NCBI GenBank assembly: GCA_011051815.1
Contig: DRKK01000065.1
Coordinates: 1-7,812, forward strand
Source: Sphingomonadales bacterium
GTDB taxonomy: Bacteria; Pseudomonadota; Alphaproteobacteria; Sphingomonadales; Emcibacteraceae
Reading direction: 5' to 3'
DNA: 7,812 bases
In this document: in pieces, positions 1-7,039 of the stretch
Layout of the letters: every line of letters starts with the position of its first letter
Position numbering within the stretch: the first letter of the stretch is position 1
Translations under genes and position numbers: made by a program
The notes under the pieces: model-generated
Told to the model about the DNA's origin: nothing
Seen by the model: only the letters and a program-made list of their open reading frames with translations
Database searches by the model: none

Positions 1-141
1 GATGATACCATCGTCCTGTAACCGTTGTATTCTGCGCCAGCATACGGATTTGGAGGAGCCAACCTGCTCGGCAATATCCGCCACCGGCACCATGGCATCC
101 TGCTGTAACAGGTCGAGTATCTTCTGGTCTAATTTATCCAT
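1..141 (-). CDS. Lrp/AsnC-family transcriptional regulator, N-terminal part (BkdR-like)
   Basis: The reverse strand from the ATG at 141-139 reads 47 codons without a stop to the window edge, so only the N-terminus is present. It begins MDKLDQKILDLLQQDA, the standard opening helix of Lrp/AsnC proteins. A helix-turn-helix follows at about residues 18-45 (VADIAEQVGSS, then the recognition helix KSVCWRRIQRLQDDG, ending in the typical GII). The ligand-binding RAM domain would lie outside the window. The gene is divergent from the branched-chain 2-oxoacid dehydrogenase operon, as bkdR is in Pseudomonas putida, where the Lrp homologue BkdR activates bkd in response to branched-chain amino acids. The same role here is inferred from position and family. 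The start is chosen because the protein begins exactly as family members do; no strong Shine-Dalgarno is visible upstream. Family assignment is firm, orthology to BkdR is not. Confidence 0.88.
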   Translation of the reverse strand, partial: MDKLDQKILDLLQQDAMVPVADIAEQVGSSKSVCWRRIQRLQDDGII

Positions 142-142
142 A

Positions 143-171
143 TTGGCACAATATCCCGTTTAATTGATAGT
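143..171 (+). promoter_or_regulatory. Possible sigma-70 promoter for the bkd operon
   Basis: TTGGCA at 143-148 (5 of 6 to the -35 consensus) and GATAGT at 166-171 (4 of 6 to the -10) are 17 bp apart. Transcription would start near 178 and give a leader of about 90 nt before bkdA1. The elements overlap the first candidate operator copy and abut the regulator's start codon. The region is AT-rich, so chance matches are likely; GATAAT at 240-245 is another -10-like hexamer but has no good -35. An activator-dependent promoter would also be expected to be weak. Confidence 0.25.
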
Positions 172-191
172 ATTGGAAATAATATACCGGA

Positions 192-197
192 ATTATA
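192..197 (-). promoter_or_regulatory. Possible -10 element for the divergent regulator
   Basis: The reverse strand at 197-192 reads a perfect TATAAT, about 50 bp upstream of the regulator's ATG. No recognisable -35 hexamer lies at 16-18 bp spacing (TTGATA at 214-209 is only 11 bp away). This is therefore only a candidate. It lies between the second and third copies of the operator-like motif, so a protein on those sites could control it. Confidence 0.2.
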
Positions 198-252
198 GGC
201 TATTTGCGTATCAATGGGAAGAAATTTCACCTTAAAAGTGATAATATAGATC

Positions 253-260
253 AAAAGGAG
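253..260 (+). promoter_or_regulatory. Ribosome binding site deciding the bkdA1 start
   Basis: AAAAGGAG ends 6 bp before the ATG at 267. The out-of-frame ATG at 262 is only 1 bp from it, too close to be used, and the in-frame TTG at 204 has no comparable site. This supports the 410-residue form of BkdA1. Confidence 0.75.
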
Positions 261-266
261 AATGAT

Positions 267-1499
267 ATGGTGCCCACCAGCGGAAAAAATCTTGATGTCC
301 CAGCCCCGCGCCACAGGCCGGGGGATGAACCGGAATTTGATGATCTTGACATTCCCAATGCGGGAACTGTCGCCAGGCCGGACGTATTGACCAGCCCGAA
401 AGAGATGTTTGGCTATGCCAATACTTTGATCCGGGTTCTGAACATGAAGAATGATGCCGTTGGGGAATGGAATCCAAAGCTCAGCCCGGATGAGATGCGC
501 AAAGGCCTGACTGATATGTTGACCACGCGCATTTATGATGACCGGATGCAGAATATGCAACGGGTGGGCAAGATGTCTTTTTACATGAAATCACGGGGCG
601 AGGAAGCGGTCGCGGTGGCACAGGCCATGGCGCTCGACAAGAAGGATATGCTGTTTCCGTCATACCGCCAGCAGGGCTTGCTCATATCACGGGGCCGGGA
701 TTTACTGGATATGATGAACCATTGCCTGTCCAATTCCCGGGATAATTGCAAGGGACGGCAACTGCCGATCATGTACACATGGGCCGAGGGGAATTTCTTT
801 TCCATTTCCGGCAACCTTGGCACCCAATTTTGTCAGGCTGTAGGCTGGGCCGTGGCGTCGGCCTATAAAGGTGAGGATGCTATTGCCGCCACATGGATTG
901 GCGAAGGCACCACTGCTGAGGCTGACTTTCATCACGGCATGACCTTTGCGGTGGTCTATAATGCCCCGGCCATATTGAATGTGGTCAATAACCAATGGGC
1001 CATATCCAGTTTTCAGGGCTTTGCCGGTGGGGAAAAGGCCACGTTCGCCAGCCGGGGCGTCGGGTATGGTATGCCGGGCTTGCGTGTGGACGGCAATGAC
1101 TTTCTGGCGGTTTATGCGGTGACCAAATGGGCGGCAGAACGCGCGCGAAATGGCGGCGGCCCAACCATGATTGAATTATTTACCTACCGTGCGGCGGGAC
1201 ATTCCACTAGCGATGACCCGTCAAAATACCGACCCGATGATGAATATGAAGTTTGGCCCCTTGGTGATCCCATTGAACGGCTGAAGAATCATCTGATTGC
1301 GATCGGTGAATGGTCCGAGGACCGTCACGCGGAGGCCATTGAACAGATCACCGCCATGGTCACTAAAAAATACAAGGAAGCTGAATCCTACGGCACCCTG
1401 AACAGCGGGGAGAGGCCAGAGGTGAGCAGTATGTTCGAGGATGTCTTTAAAGAACAACCCGATCATCTGCGTCGCCAGCGTCAGGAATTGGGGGTATAG
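267..1499 (+). CDS. bkdA1: Branched-chain 2-oxoacid dehydrogenase E1 component, alpha subunit
   Basis: This is the thiamine-diphosphate subunit of the E1 decarboxylase, which with BkdA2 forms an alpha2beta2 heterotetramer. It decarboxylates 2-oxoisovalerate, 2-oxoisocaproate and 2-oxo-3-methylvalerate and acylates the E2 lipoyl group. The protein is 410 residues, the length known for P. putida BkdA1. The diphosphate/Mg-binding motif runs from G212-E213-G214 to N241-N242 (LNVVNNQWAIS). Glu in place of Asp in the GDG motif is normal for branched-chain E1 alpha. The conserved loop YRAAGHSTSDDPSKYRP (about 307-323) corresponds to the phosphorylation loop of the mitochondrial enzyme. The C-terminus HLRRQRQELGV is typical of the Pseudomonas-type subunit. 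The ATG at 267 is chosen because AAAAGGAG (253-260) lies 6 bp upstream; an in-frame TTG at 204 would add 21 residues in AT-rich promoter DNA. It is the first gene of a four-gene operon, 2 bp before bkdA2. Confidence 0.96.
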   Translation: MVPTSGKNLDVPAPRHRPGDEPEFDDLDIPNAGTVARPDVLTSPKEMFGYANTLIRVLNMKNDAVGEWNPKLSPDEMRKGLTDMLTTRIYDDRMQNMQRVGKMSFYMKSRGEEAVAVAQAMALDKKDMLFPSYRQQGLLISRGRDLLDMMNHCLSNSRDNCKGRQLPIMYTWAEGNFFSISGNLGTQFCQAVGWAVASAYKGEDAIAATWIGEGTTAEADFHHGMTFAVVYNAPAILNVVNNQWAISSFQGFAGGEKATFASRGVGYGMPGLRVDGNDFLAVYAVTKWAAERARNGGGPTMIELFTYRAAGHSTSDDPSKYRPDDEYEVWPLGDPIERLKNHLIAIGEWSEDRHAEAIEQITAMVTKKYKEAESYGTLNSGERPEVSSMFEDVFKEQPDHLRRQRQELGV

Positions 1500-1501
1500 A
1501 T

Positions 1502-2515
1502 ATGACCAATATGAATATGGTACAGGCCATTAATTCGGCGCAGGATGTGATGCTGGAACGGGACAACGGGGTCGTTGTCTTTGGCGAGGATGTGGGTTAT
1601 TTCGGCGGTGTTTTTAACTGTACCGAAGGTCTACAGAAAAAATACGGCAAGCAGCGGGTTTTTGACACGCCCATAGCCGAGGGCGGGATCATTGCCCTTG
1701 CCATCGGAATGGGGGTCAATGAAATGCGGCCCGTGGCGGAAATCCAGTTTTCTGATTATATCTATCCCGCTTTTGATCAGATCGTGTCAGAGGCCTCGCG
1801 GCTTCGTTATCGTTCCGGCGGCGAATATTGGGCGCCGATCACCATTCGCACACCTTGCGGCGGCGGTATTCGGGGTGGACAGACCCATTCCCAAAGCCCG
1901 GAGGGGATATTTACCCATGTGTCCGGCATTAAAACCATAATGCCGTCAAATCCCTATGACGCCAAGGGGCTGTTGATCAGTGCTATTGAGGATGACGATC
2001 CGACCCTGTTTTTTGAGCCAAAGCGGCTCTATAACGGCCCGTTCTCCGGCGACCCCAAGGCCCCGGCGCAATCCTGGGACGGCCATGACATGGGCGAGGT
2101 GCCGGAGGGCTATTACAAGGTTCCCATTGGCAAGGCGAACACGGTGCGTTCAGGAAATGATATGACCATTGTGACTTACGGTACTATGGTTCATGTGTCT
2201 CTGGCGGCGGCGGAAGTGTCGGGCTATGATGTGGAGGTCATCGACCTGCGCACCCTGACGCCGCTGGATATTGATCATATCGCGGAGTCCGTTTGCCGGA
2301 CCGGGCGGTGTGTTGTTGTTCATGAGGCCACCAAAACTGGCGGCTTTGGTGCCGAAATTCTGTCTCAAATTCAGGAGACCTGTTTTTGGAAGCTGGAAGC
2401 CCCGATTACTCGTGTGGCGGGATGGGACATTCCCTACCCCCATGCCTTTGAATGGGAATATTTCCCGGGGCAGGGCCGGGTGCTGGATGCCATTAAAAAA
2501 GTTATGGAGGGCTGA
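1502..2515 (+). CDS. bkdA2: Branched-chain 2-oxoacid dehydrogenase E1 component, beta subunit
   Basis: This is the partner of BkdA1 in the E1 heterotetramer. It supplies the pyrimidine-binding half of the thiamine diphosphate site. The protein is 337 residues, close to the mature P. putida subunit (about 339). Family landmarks in order: LERDNGVVVFGEDVGYFGG near the N-terminus; FDTPIAEGGI (54-63), with E60 the conserved glutamate that contacts the cofactor pyrimidine; EIQFSDYIYPAFDQI (80-94); PCGGGIRGGQTHSQSPE (118-134), with the conserved active-site-region His129; and the C-terminal transketolase-like half, TYGTMVHVSLAAAE followed by VHEATKTGGFGAEI. The start at 1502 lies 2 bp after the bkdA1 stop, downstream of a weak G-run (1490-1494); in-frame ATGs at 1511 and 1517 are alternatives that would shorten it by 3 or 5 residues. 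Tight spacing implies translational coupling with bkdA1. Confidence 0.96.
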   Translation: MTNMNMVQAINSAQDVMLERDNGVVVFGEDVGYFGGVFNCTEGLQKKYGKQRVFDTPIAEGGIIALAIGMGVNEMRPVAEIQFSDYIYPAFDQIVSEASRLRYRSGGEYWAPITIRTPCGGGIRGGQTHSQSPEGIFTHVSGIKTIMPSNPYDAKGLLISAIEDDDPTLFFEPKRLYNGPFSGDPKAPAQSWDGHDMGEVPEGYYKVPIGKANTVRSGNDMTIVTYGTMVHVSLAAAEVSGYDVEVIDLRTLTPLDIDHIAESVCRTGRCVVVHEATKTGGFGAEILSQIQETCFWKLEAPITRVAGWDIPYPHAFEWEYFPGQGRVLDAIKKVMEG

Positions 2516-2518
2516 TCT

Positions 2519-3742
<1,224 letters not shown>

Positions 3743-3752
3743 AGGTTTTCCC

Positions 3753-5141
3753 ATGAATATGACATGCAATACACTGGTGATTGGGGCCGGACCGGGCGGT
3801 TATGTGGCCGCCATTCGCGCGGGGCAATTGGGCTTAGACACCATCATTGTGGAGGGCGGCCGGGTTGGGGGCACCTGCCTAATTCGGGGCTGTATCCCGT
3901 CAAAAGCATTGATTCATGCGGCAGATAAATATGCGGCACTATCGCAGCATACGGGGGACGGCCATTTGGGCATTTCCCTAAGCGAAAAGCCTGTTCTTGA
4001 TTTCACAAAAACTATGGCATGGAAAGACGGCATTGTTGACCGCCTGAACGGCGGCGTGGACAGCTTACTGAAAAAAGCCAAGGTGAAGCAGGTCAAAGGC
4101 TGGGCAACTTTTAAAAATGCCAAAACCTGCGTGGTGGATACGGCAGATGGGCCTGTGACCATAACCGCAGAAAACGTCATCCTTGCCACCGGGTCTAAGG
4201 CCACTGAATTGCCCTTCCTGCCATTTGGCGGGGATATATTATCCTCTACGGAAGCCCTGAGCTTAACTGACGTACCAGAAAAATTGGTCGTGGTCGGGGC
4301 GGGTTATATTGGGCTGGAACTTGGGATTGCCTACCGCAAGCTCGGCGCGCAGGTGACTTTTGTTGAGGCAGACGAGAGGATTCTTGCTACCTATGACAGG
4401 GAACTGACCGCGCCCGTGCAAAAATGGCTCGATAAGCATGACATTACGGTTCACTTGGGGGCCAAGGCTACGGGCTGGAACGAGGGTAGCCTGTCTTACA
4501 AGGATAAGGACGGCAACGAACACACCATAGCCGCCGATAAACTGCTGGTCACTGTGGGGCGCAGACCCAATCTGGACGGTTGGGGCTTGGAGAATATGGC
4601 CGTTGATTTAGACGGCGGCTTTATCAAAATTGATAATATGTGCCGGACCTCTATGAAAAACGTCTGGGCCATTGGCGATATTACCGGGGAGCCCATGCTG
4701 GCGCACCGGGCCTCGGCTCAGGGGGAAATCGTGGCGGAGATCATTGCCGGCCGGAAACGTGAGTTTGCGCCCAATGCCATTGCGGCCGTTTGTTTTACCG
4801 ATCCTGAGATTATCGCAGTCGGCCAATCAGCGTCCGAGGCCAAGGCGGACGGGATAGAAACCATTGTTGGTAAATTTCCGCTGATGGCCAATGGCCGGGC
4901 GCTGACCATGGAAGCGGGGGAGGGTTTTGTGCGTATTACCGCCCGTAAGGACAATCATGTGATCATCGGCATTCATGCGGTTGGACCTCATATATCCGAA
5001 TTGTCCGGGGAATTTGCCCTGGCCCTTGAAATGGGCGCCCGGCTTGAGGATATTGAAGGTACTATCCATGTTCATCCGACGGTGGGCGAATCCTTTGCGG
5101 AGAGCGCATTGGCGGCCCTTGGACATGCCATACATATATAA
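3753..5141 (+). CDS. lpdV: Dihydrolipoamide dehydrogenase (E3) of the branched-chain complex
   Basis: This FAD-dependent enzyme reoxidises the dihydrolipoyl group of BkdB and reduces NAD+. It is 462 residues, against about 459 for P. putida LpdV. The FAD Rossmann motif GAGPGGYVAAIRAGQLG is at 11-27. The redox-active disulfide pair C42/C47 lies in GGTCLIRGCIPSK. The ATG motif is LATGS (144-148). The NAD-binding motif VGAGYIGLELG is at 181-191, with acidic E205 at the end of the next strand as expected for NAD rather than NADP. The second FAD motif is VWAIGDITGEPMLAHRA (304-320). The C-terminal catalytic dyad is H441/E446 in HPTVGE. All key residues are intact. The start at 3753 is preceded by AAAGG (3741-3745, overlapping the bkdB stop) at 7 bp. 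The open frame upstream to 3669 lies inside bkdB and is not used. Last gene of the operon; its linkage suggests an E3 dedicated to this complex. Confidence 0.96.
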   Translation: MNMTCNTLVIGAGPGGYVAAIRAGQLGLDTIIVEGGRVGGTCLIRGCIPSKALIHAADKYAALSQHTGDGHLGISLSEKPVLDFTKTMAWKDGIVDRLNGGVDSLLKKAKVKQVKGWATFKNAKTCVVDTADGPVTITAENVILATGSKATELPFLPFGGDILSSTEALSLTDVPEKLVVVGAGYIGLELGIAYRKLGAQVTFVEADERILATYDRELTAPVQKWLDKHDITVHLGAKATGWNEGSLSYKDKDGNEHTIAADKLLVTVGRRPNLDGWGLENMAVDLDGGFIKIDNMCRTSMKNVWAIGDITGEPMLAHRASAQGEIVAEIIAGRKREFAPNAIAAVCFTDPEIIAVGQSASEAKADGIETIVGKFPLMANGRALTMEAGEGFVRITARKDNHVIIGIHAVGPHISELSGEFALALEMGARLEDIEGTIHVHPTVGESFAESALAALGHAIHI

Positions 5142-5202
5142 AGCTTGACTTTGCTGTGGAAAGACGGCAAACACGGCCAACTAAATTATTCCGCCTAGCA
5201 GC

Positions 5203-5221
5203 CATGGTTTGTATAACCATG
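5203..5221 (+). repeat. Inverted repeat, 7-bp stem and 5-nt loop
   Basis: CATGGTT (5203-5209) and AACCATG (5215-5221) are perfect reverse complements around the loop TGTAT. The stem is not followed by a T-run, so it is a poor terminator. As DNA it could be a small palindromic operator. It overlaps the tandem repeat at 5211-5230. Confidence 0.6.
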
Positions 5222-5230
5222 TATAACCAG
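5211..5230 (+). repeat. Tandem 10-bp direct repeat
   Basis: GTATAACCA occurs at 5211-5219 and 5221-5229, giving two 10-bp units that differ only in the last base (T, then G). One helical-turn spacing and a TATAAC core in each copy make either a protein site or two overlapping -10-like hexamers possible. Function unknown. Confidence 0.6.
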
Positions 5231-5263
5231 CGTTAACGGTCAAGTGCAATCGCGGATGAAAAT

Positions 5264-5280
5264 ATGGTGTTCAGCACCAT
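5264..5280 (+). repeat. Inverted repeat just upstream of the helicase ribosome binding site
   Basis: ATGGTG (5264-5269) and CACCAT (5275-5280) form a perfect 6-bp stem around TTCAG, with a possible extra G-U pair closing the loop. It ends 11 bp before the AAAGGA ribosome binding site. Its ATGGT arm echoes the hairpin at 5203-5221. In RNA it would be a small leader hairpin; a role in controlling helicase translation is speculation. Confidence 0.5.
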
Positions 5281-5308
5281 GAACAGTCGCGAAAGGACTA
5301 TGCCATGA
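5264..5308 (+). other. Possible 14-codon leader ORF overlapping the helicase start
   Basis: The frame from ATG 5264 reads MVFSTMNSRERTMP and stops at TGA 5306-5308, which overlaps the helicase ATG (5305-5307) as ATGA. Further in-frame ATGs occur at 5279 and 5300. Its first two ATGs lie at the two ends of the hairpin at 5264-5280. No convincing ribosome binding site precedes 5264, so translation is unproven and the ORF may be chance. Confidence 0.15.
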
Positions 5309-7023
5309 CGCATATGGATGCGCCATTACTTGACGATTCTGGACTTAACGATTCTGGCTTTGAGGCTTTTGGCCTAGCCGATTCTATTCTCACCGCAGTT
5401 GAACATGAAGGCTTTAGCACGCCGACAAAGATTCAGATAATGGCCATTCCGCCCTTGATGGAAGGCCGTGATCTGATCGGCATTGCCCAGACCGGCGGCG
5501 GCAAGACAGCGGCCTTTGCCTTGCCCATGATTGACAAGCTATTGCAGGATTATCAAAAACCGCGTCAGAATATGCCGCGCGTTCTGATCCTTGCCCCAAC
5601 CCGTGAATTGGCCATGCAGATTGAACAATGTATTGTTACCTTCAGCAAGGGCACGAAATTACGCAGCCTTGTTGTGGCCGGGGGGCAACCCTATCCACCA
5701 CAAACCAACAAGCTCCGGCGTGGGGTTGATATTCTGGTGGCGACACCGGGTCGCCTGATCGACCATATTGGCCGCAAGAATGTGAAGTTCGCCGATACTG
5801 GTATCTTCATTCTGGACGAAGCGGACCGGATGCTGGACATGGGCTTCATTGATGATGTGCGCGATATTTCAGACAGCCTGCCCGAGGAACATCAGACCGT
5901 TCTGTTTTCCGCCACTATGAACCAGAAGGTTCGGAACCTCACCAGAAACCTGCTCAATGATCCGGTGAATGTGGAAATTCAAAAGAAAACCGCTGTGGCT
6001 GATACCATTGACCATAAGATCATGAATGTGAGCCGGAAAGACAAGGCCAAACTGCTGGCTGAAATTCTGTCTGGGGATGATGTGGAAAAGGCATTGGTCT
6101 TTGCTCGTACAAAACTGGGCGCGGACGCTTTATCCAAAGAGCTTCATGAAAAAGGCATCCGGTCAGACGCCATTCACGGCGATAAGCGTCAACGGGTACG
6201 GGAAAAAATCCTGATGAACTTCCGGCGTGGACGGACCAGAGTTCTGGTGGCCACCGATGTGGCGGCGCGGGGCATTGATGTGGAGGGCATTAGCCATGTG
6301 ATCAATTATGAGCTGCCGATTGAGCCGGAAAATTATATTCACCGGGTTGGCCGTACGGGCCGCGCTGGGGCAAAGGGGATCGCCATATCCTTTTGTGATC
6401 CCAGCGATATGCGTTTGCTCCGCCCTATCGAAAGCCTGATCAAGTTGCCTATTGAGGTGGACGCTGACCATGAGTATCACATTGATGTGACATCGCGCGG
6501 CAAGGGCAAGGGCGGCAAAGGCCGTTTCTCCCGTGATCGGGGTGATCGAGGCGATCGTTTTAGCCGTCAGAAGTCGGACCGCTATAAATCCCGTGACCGG
6601 GTGCGGGCCGCCAATAGTGACTGGAAAAAAGACGACCGTAGCAGCGCGCCTAAAAAGACGGCAAAGCACACAAAACCCGTAAAGCCCGCGCGTCAGGAAG
6701 CCAAGCGCTATGACCCATGGACTGCAGAGGCCCGCAAGCACAGTGATGATCCGGTATTAGGCAAGCTGCTCGGCAAACCGCCAAAGATCGAAACAAAACG
6801 CGAAGATAAATCCGAATTTGTAAAAACCGGCGCGAAGAAAAAGCCGTTCAAAAAGAGAGACGCTGAAGCTAAACCTTTTGCCCGCAAGAAACTACGCGGC
6901 GGCAAAAAGGCCCTGAGCACCAATAAACCCGTGAGAAGTCACAAGCCACGGGGCAAAGACACAGGCGGCAACAAAACATTCTCACCTAAAAGAAAATCTG
7001 TGGGCCCTAAACGGGCGGCTTAA
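5305..7023 (+). CDS. RhlE-type DEAD-box ATP-dependent RNA helicase with long basic tail
   Basis: This is an ATP-dependent RNA-unwinding enzyme, likely acting in the cytoplasm on structured RNA, ribosome assembly or RNA decay. The 572 residues contain all core motifs: Q motif (F19 to Q44), I (AQTGGGKT, 61-68), Ia (APTREL, 97-102), Ib (TPGR, 147-150), II (DEAD, 171-174), III (SAT, 202-204), IV (LVFART, 264-269), V (ATDVAARGID, 316-325) and VI (HRVGRTGRAG, 346-355). DEADRMLDMGF and the region RSDAIHGDKRQRVRE resemble E. coli RhlE. From about residue 397 comes a roughly 175-residue Lys/Arg/Gly-rich, low-complexity tail with RGD/RDR repeats, probably a disordered RNA-binding extension; E. coli RhlE is shorter (about 450). 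Oddities are TKIQ in place of TPIQ in the Q motif and GGGKT in the Walker A. The start at 5305 is set by AAAGGA 7 bp upstream. The exact RNA target cannot be read from sequence. Confidence 0.94.
   Translation: MTHMDAPLLDDSGLNDSGFEAFGLADSILTAVEHEGFSTPTKIQIMAIPPLMEGRDLIGIAQTGGGKTAAFALPMIDKLLQDYQKPRQNMPRVLILAPTRELAMQIEQCIVTFSKGTKLRSLVVAGGQPYPPQTNKLRRGVDILVATPGRLIDHIGRKNVKFADTGIFILDEADRMLDMGFIDDVRDISDSLPEEHQTVLFSATMNQKVRNLTRNLLNDPVNVEIQKKTAVADTIDHKIMNVSRKDKAKLLAEILSGDDVEKALVFARTKLGADALSKELHEKGIRSDAIHGDKRQRVREKILMNFRRGRTRVLVATDVAARGIDVEGISHVINYELPIEPENYIHRVGRTGRAGAKGIAISFCDPSDMRLLRPIESLIKLPIEVDADHEYHIDVTSRGKGKGGKGRFSRDRGDRGDRFSRQKSDRYKSRDRVRAANSDWKKDDRSSAPKKTAKHTKPVKPARQEAKRYDPWTAEARKHSDDPVLGKLLGKPPKIETKREDKSEFVKTGAKKKPFKKRDAEAKPFARKKLRGGKKALSTNKPVRSHKPRGKDTGGNKTFSPKRKSVGPKRAA
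5333..5385 (+). repeat. Short 15-bp-phased repeats at the helicase N-terminus
   Basis: ACGATTCTGG occurs at 5333-5342 and 5348-5357, and CGATTCT recurs at 5379-5385. The three CGATTCT copies start at 5334, 5349 and 5379, all on a 15-bp register. They encode the repeated Asp-Ser-Gly steps before the Q motif (DDSGLNDSGFE, then ADSI). They look like a small in-frame duplication in a non-conserved N-terminal extension. Confidence 0.55.
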
Positions 7024-7039
7024 GCGAATATGGTTTGAT
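7024..7039. other. 16-bp convergent junction without visible terminator
   Basis: The helicase stop (7021-7023) and the TPR gene stop (7042-7040, minus strand) are separated by only 16 bp. The gap contains no hairpin with a T-run on either strand. The nearest structure, GCCC-TAAAC-GGGC at about 7004-7016, is only a 4-bp stem inside the helicase gene. The two transcripts probably overlap at their 3' ends. Confidence 0.5.

Larger units (their letters stand above)
140..219. promoter_or_regulatory. Candidate Lrp/BkdR operator array: three motifs at 30-bp spacing
   Basis: Between the divergent regulator and bkdA1, the motif TATTGG starts at 141 and again at 171, and the variant TATTTG starts at 201. 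The first two copies match over a longer stretch (TATTGG, an A-rich step, AATAT, then CCG). The first copy is also a perfect 15-bp inverted repeat (140-154: ATATTG, GCA, CAATAT). The third copy is looser and ends in CAAT at 212-215. Thirty base pairs is close to three helical turns, so all copies face the same side of the helix. Lrp-family proteins bind about 15-bp imperfect palindromes cooperatively as phased arrays. The repeats are seen directly; binding by the adjacent regulator is inferred. Confidence 0.5.
5142..5304 (+). promoter_or_regulatory. Intergenic leader upstream of the RNA helicase gene
   Basis: These 163 bp separate lpdV from the helicase gene. I see no GC-rich hairpin with a T-run, so no intrinsic terminator for the bkd operon can be called. 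TTGACT at 5145-5150 resembles a -35 box but has no good -10 at the right distance, and TATAAC at 5212-5217 and 5222-5227 resembles a -10 box but has no good -35. The stretch holds two short hairpins, a tandem 10-bp repeat and a 14-codon ORF, each listed separately. The helicase ribosome binding site is AAAGGA at 5292-5297, 7 bp before the ATG. Confidence 0.5.

Noticed and set aside
204..266. N-terminal extension of BkdA1 from a TTG start at 204 (21 extra residues).
   Set aside because: It runs through the AT-rich promoter region without a ribosome binding site, whereas ATG 267 has AAAAGGAG at 6 bp and gives the family's 410-residue length.
5140..5153. AAAG-CTTGA-CTTT style pairing right after lpdV as a terminator.
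   Set aside because: Very short AT-rich stem with no T-run; not distinguishable from chance.
6163..6741. 192-residue open frame on the minus strand inside the helicase gene.
   Set aside because: It is antisense to the conserved motifs IV-VI and the tail, with no recognisable domain; a shadow of the helicase codon bias.
7004..7016. GCCC-TAAAC-GGGC as a terminator for either convergent gene.
   Set aside because: The stem is only 4 bp, lies inside the helicase coding region and is not directly followed by a T-run on either strand.
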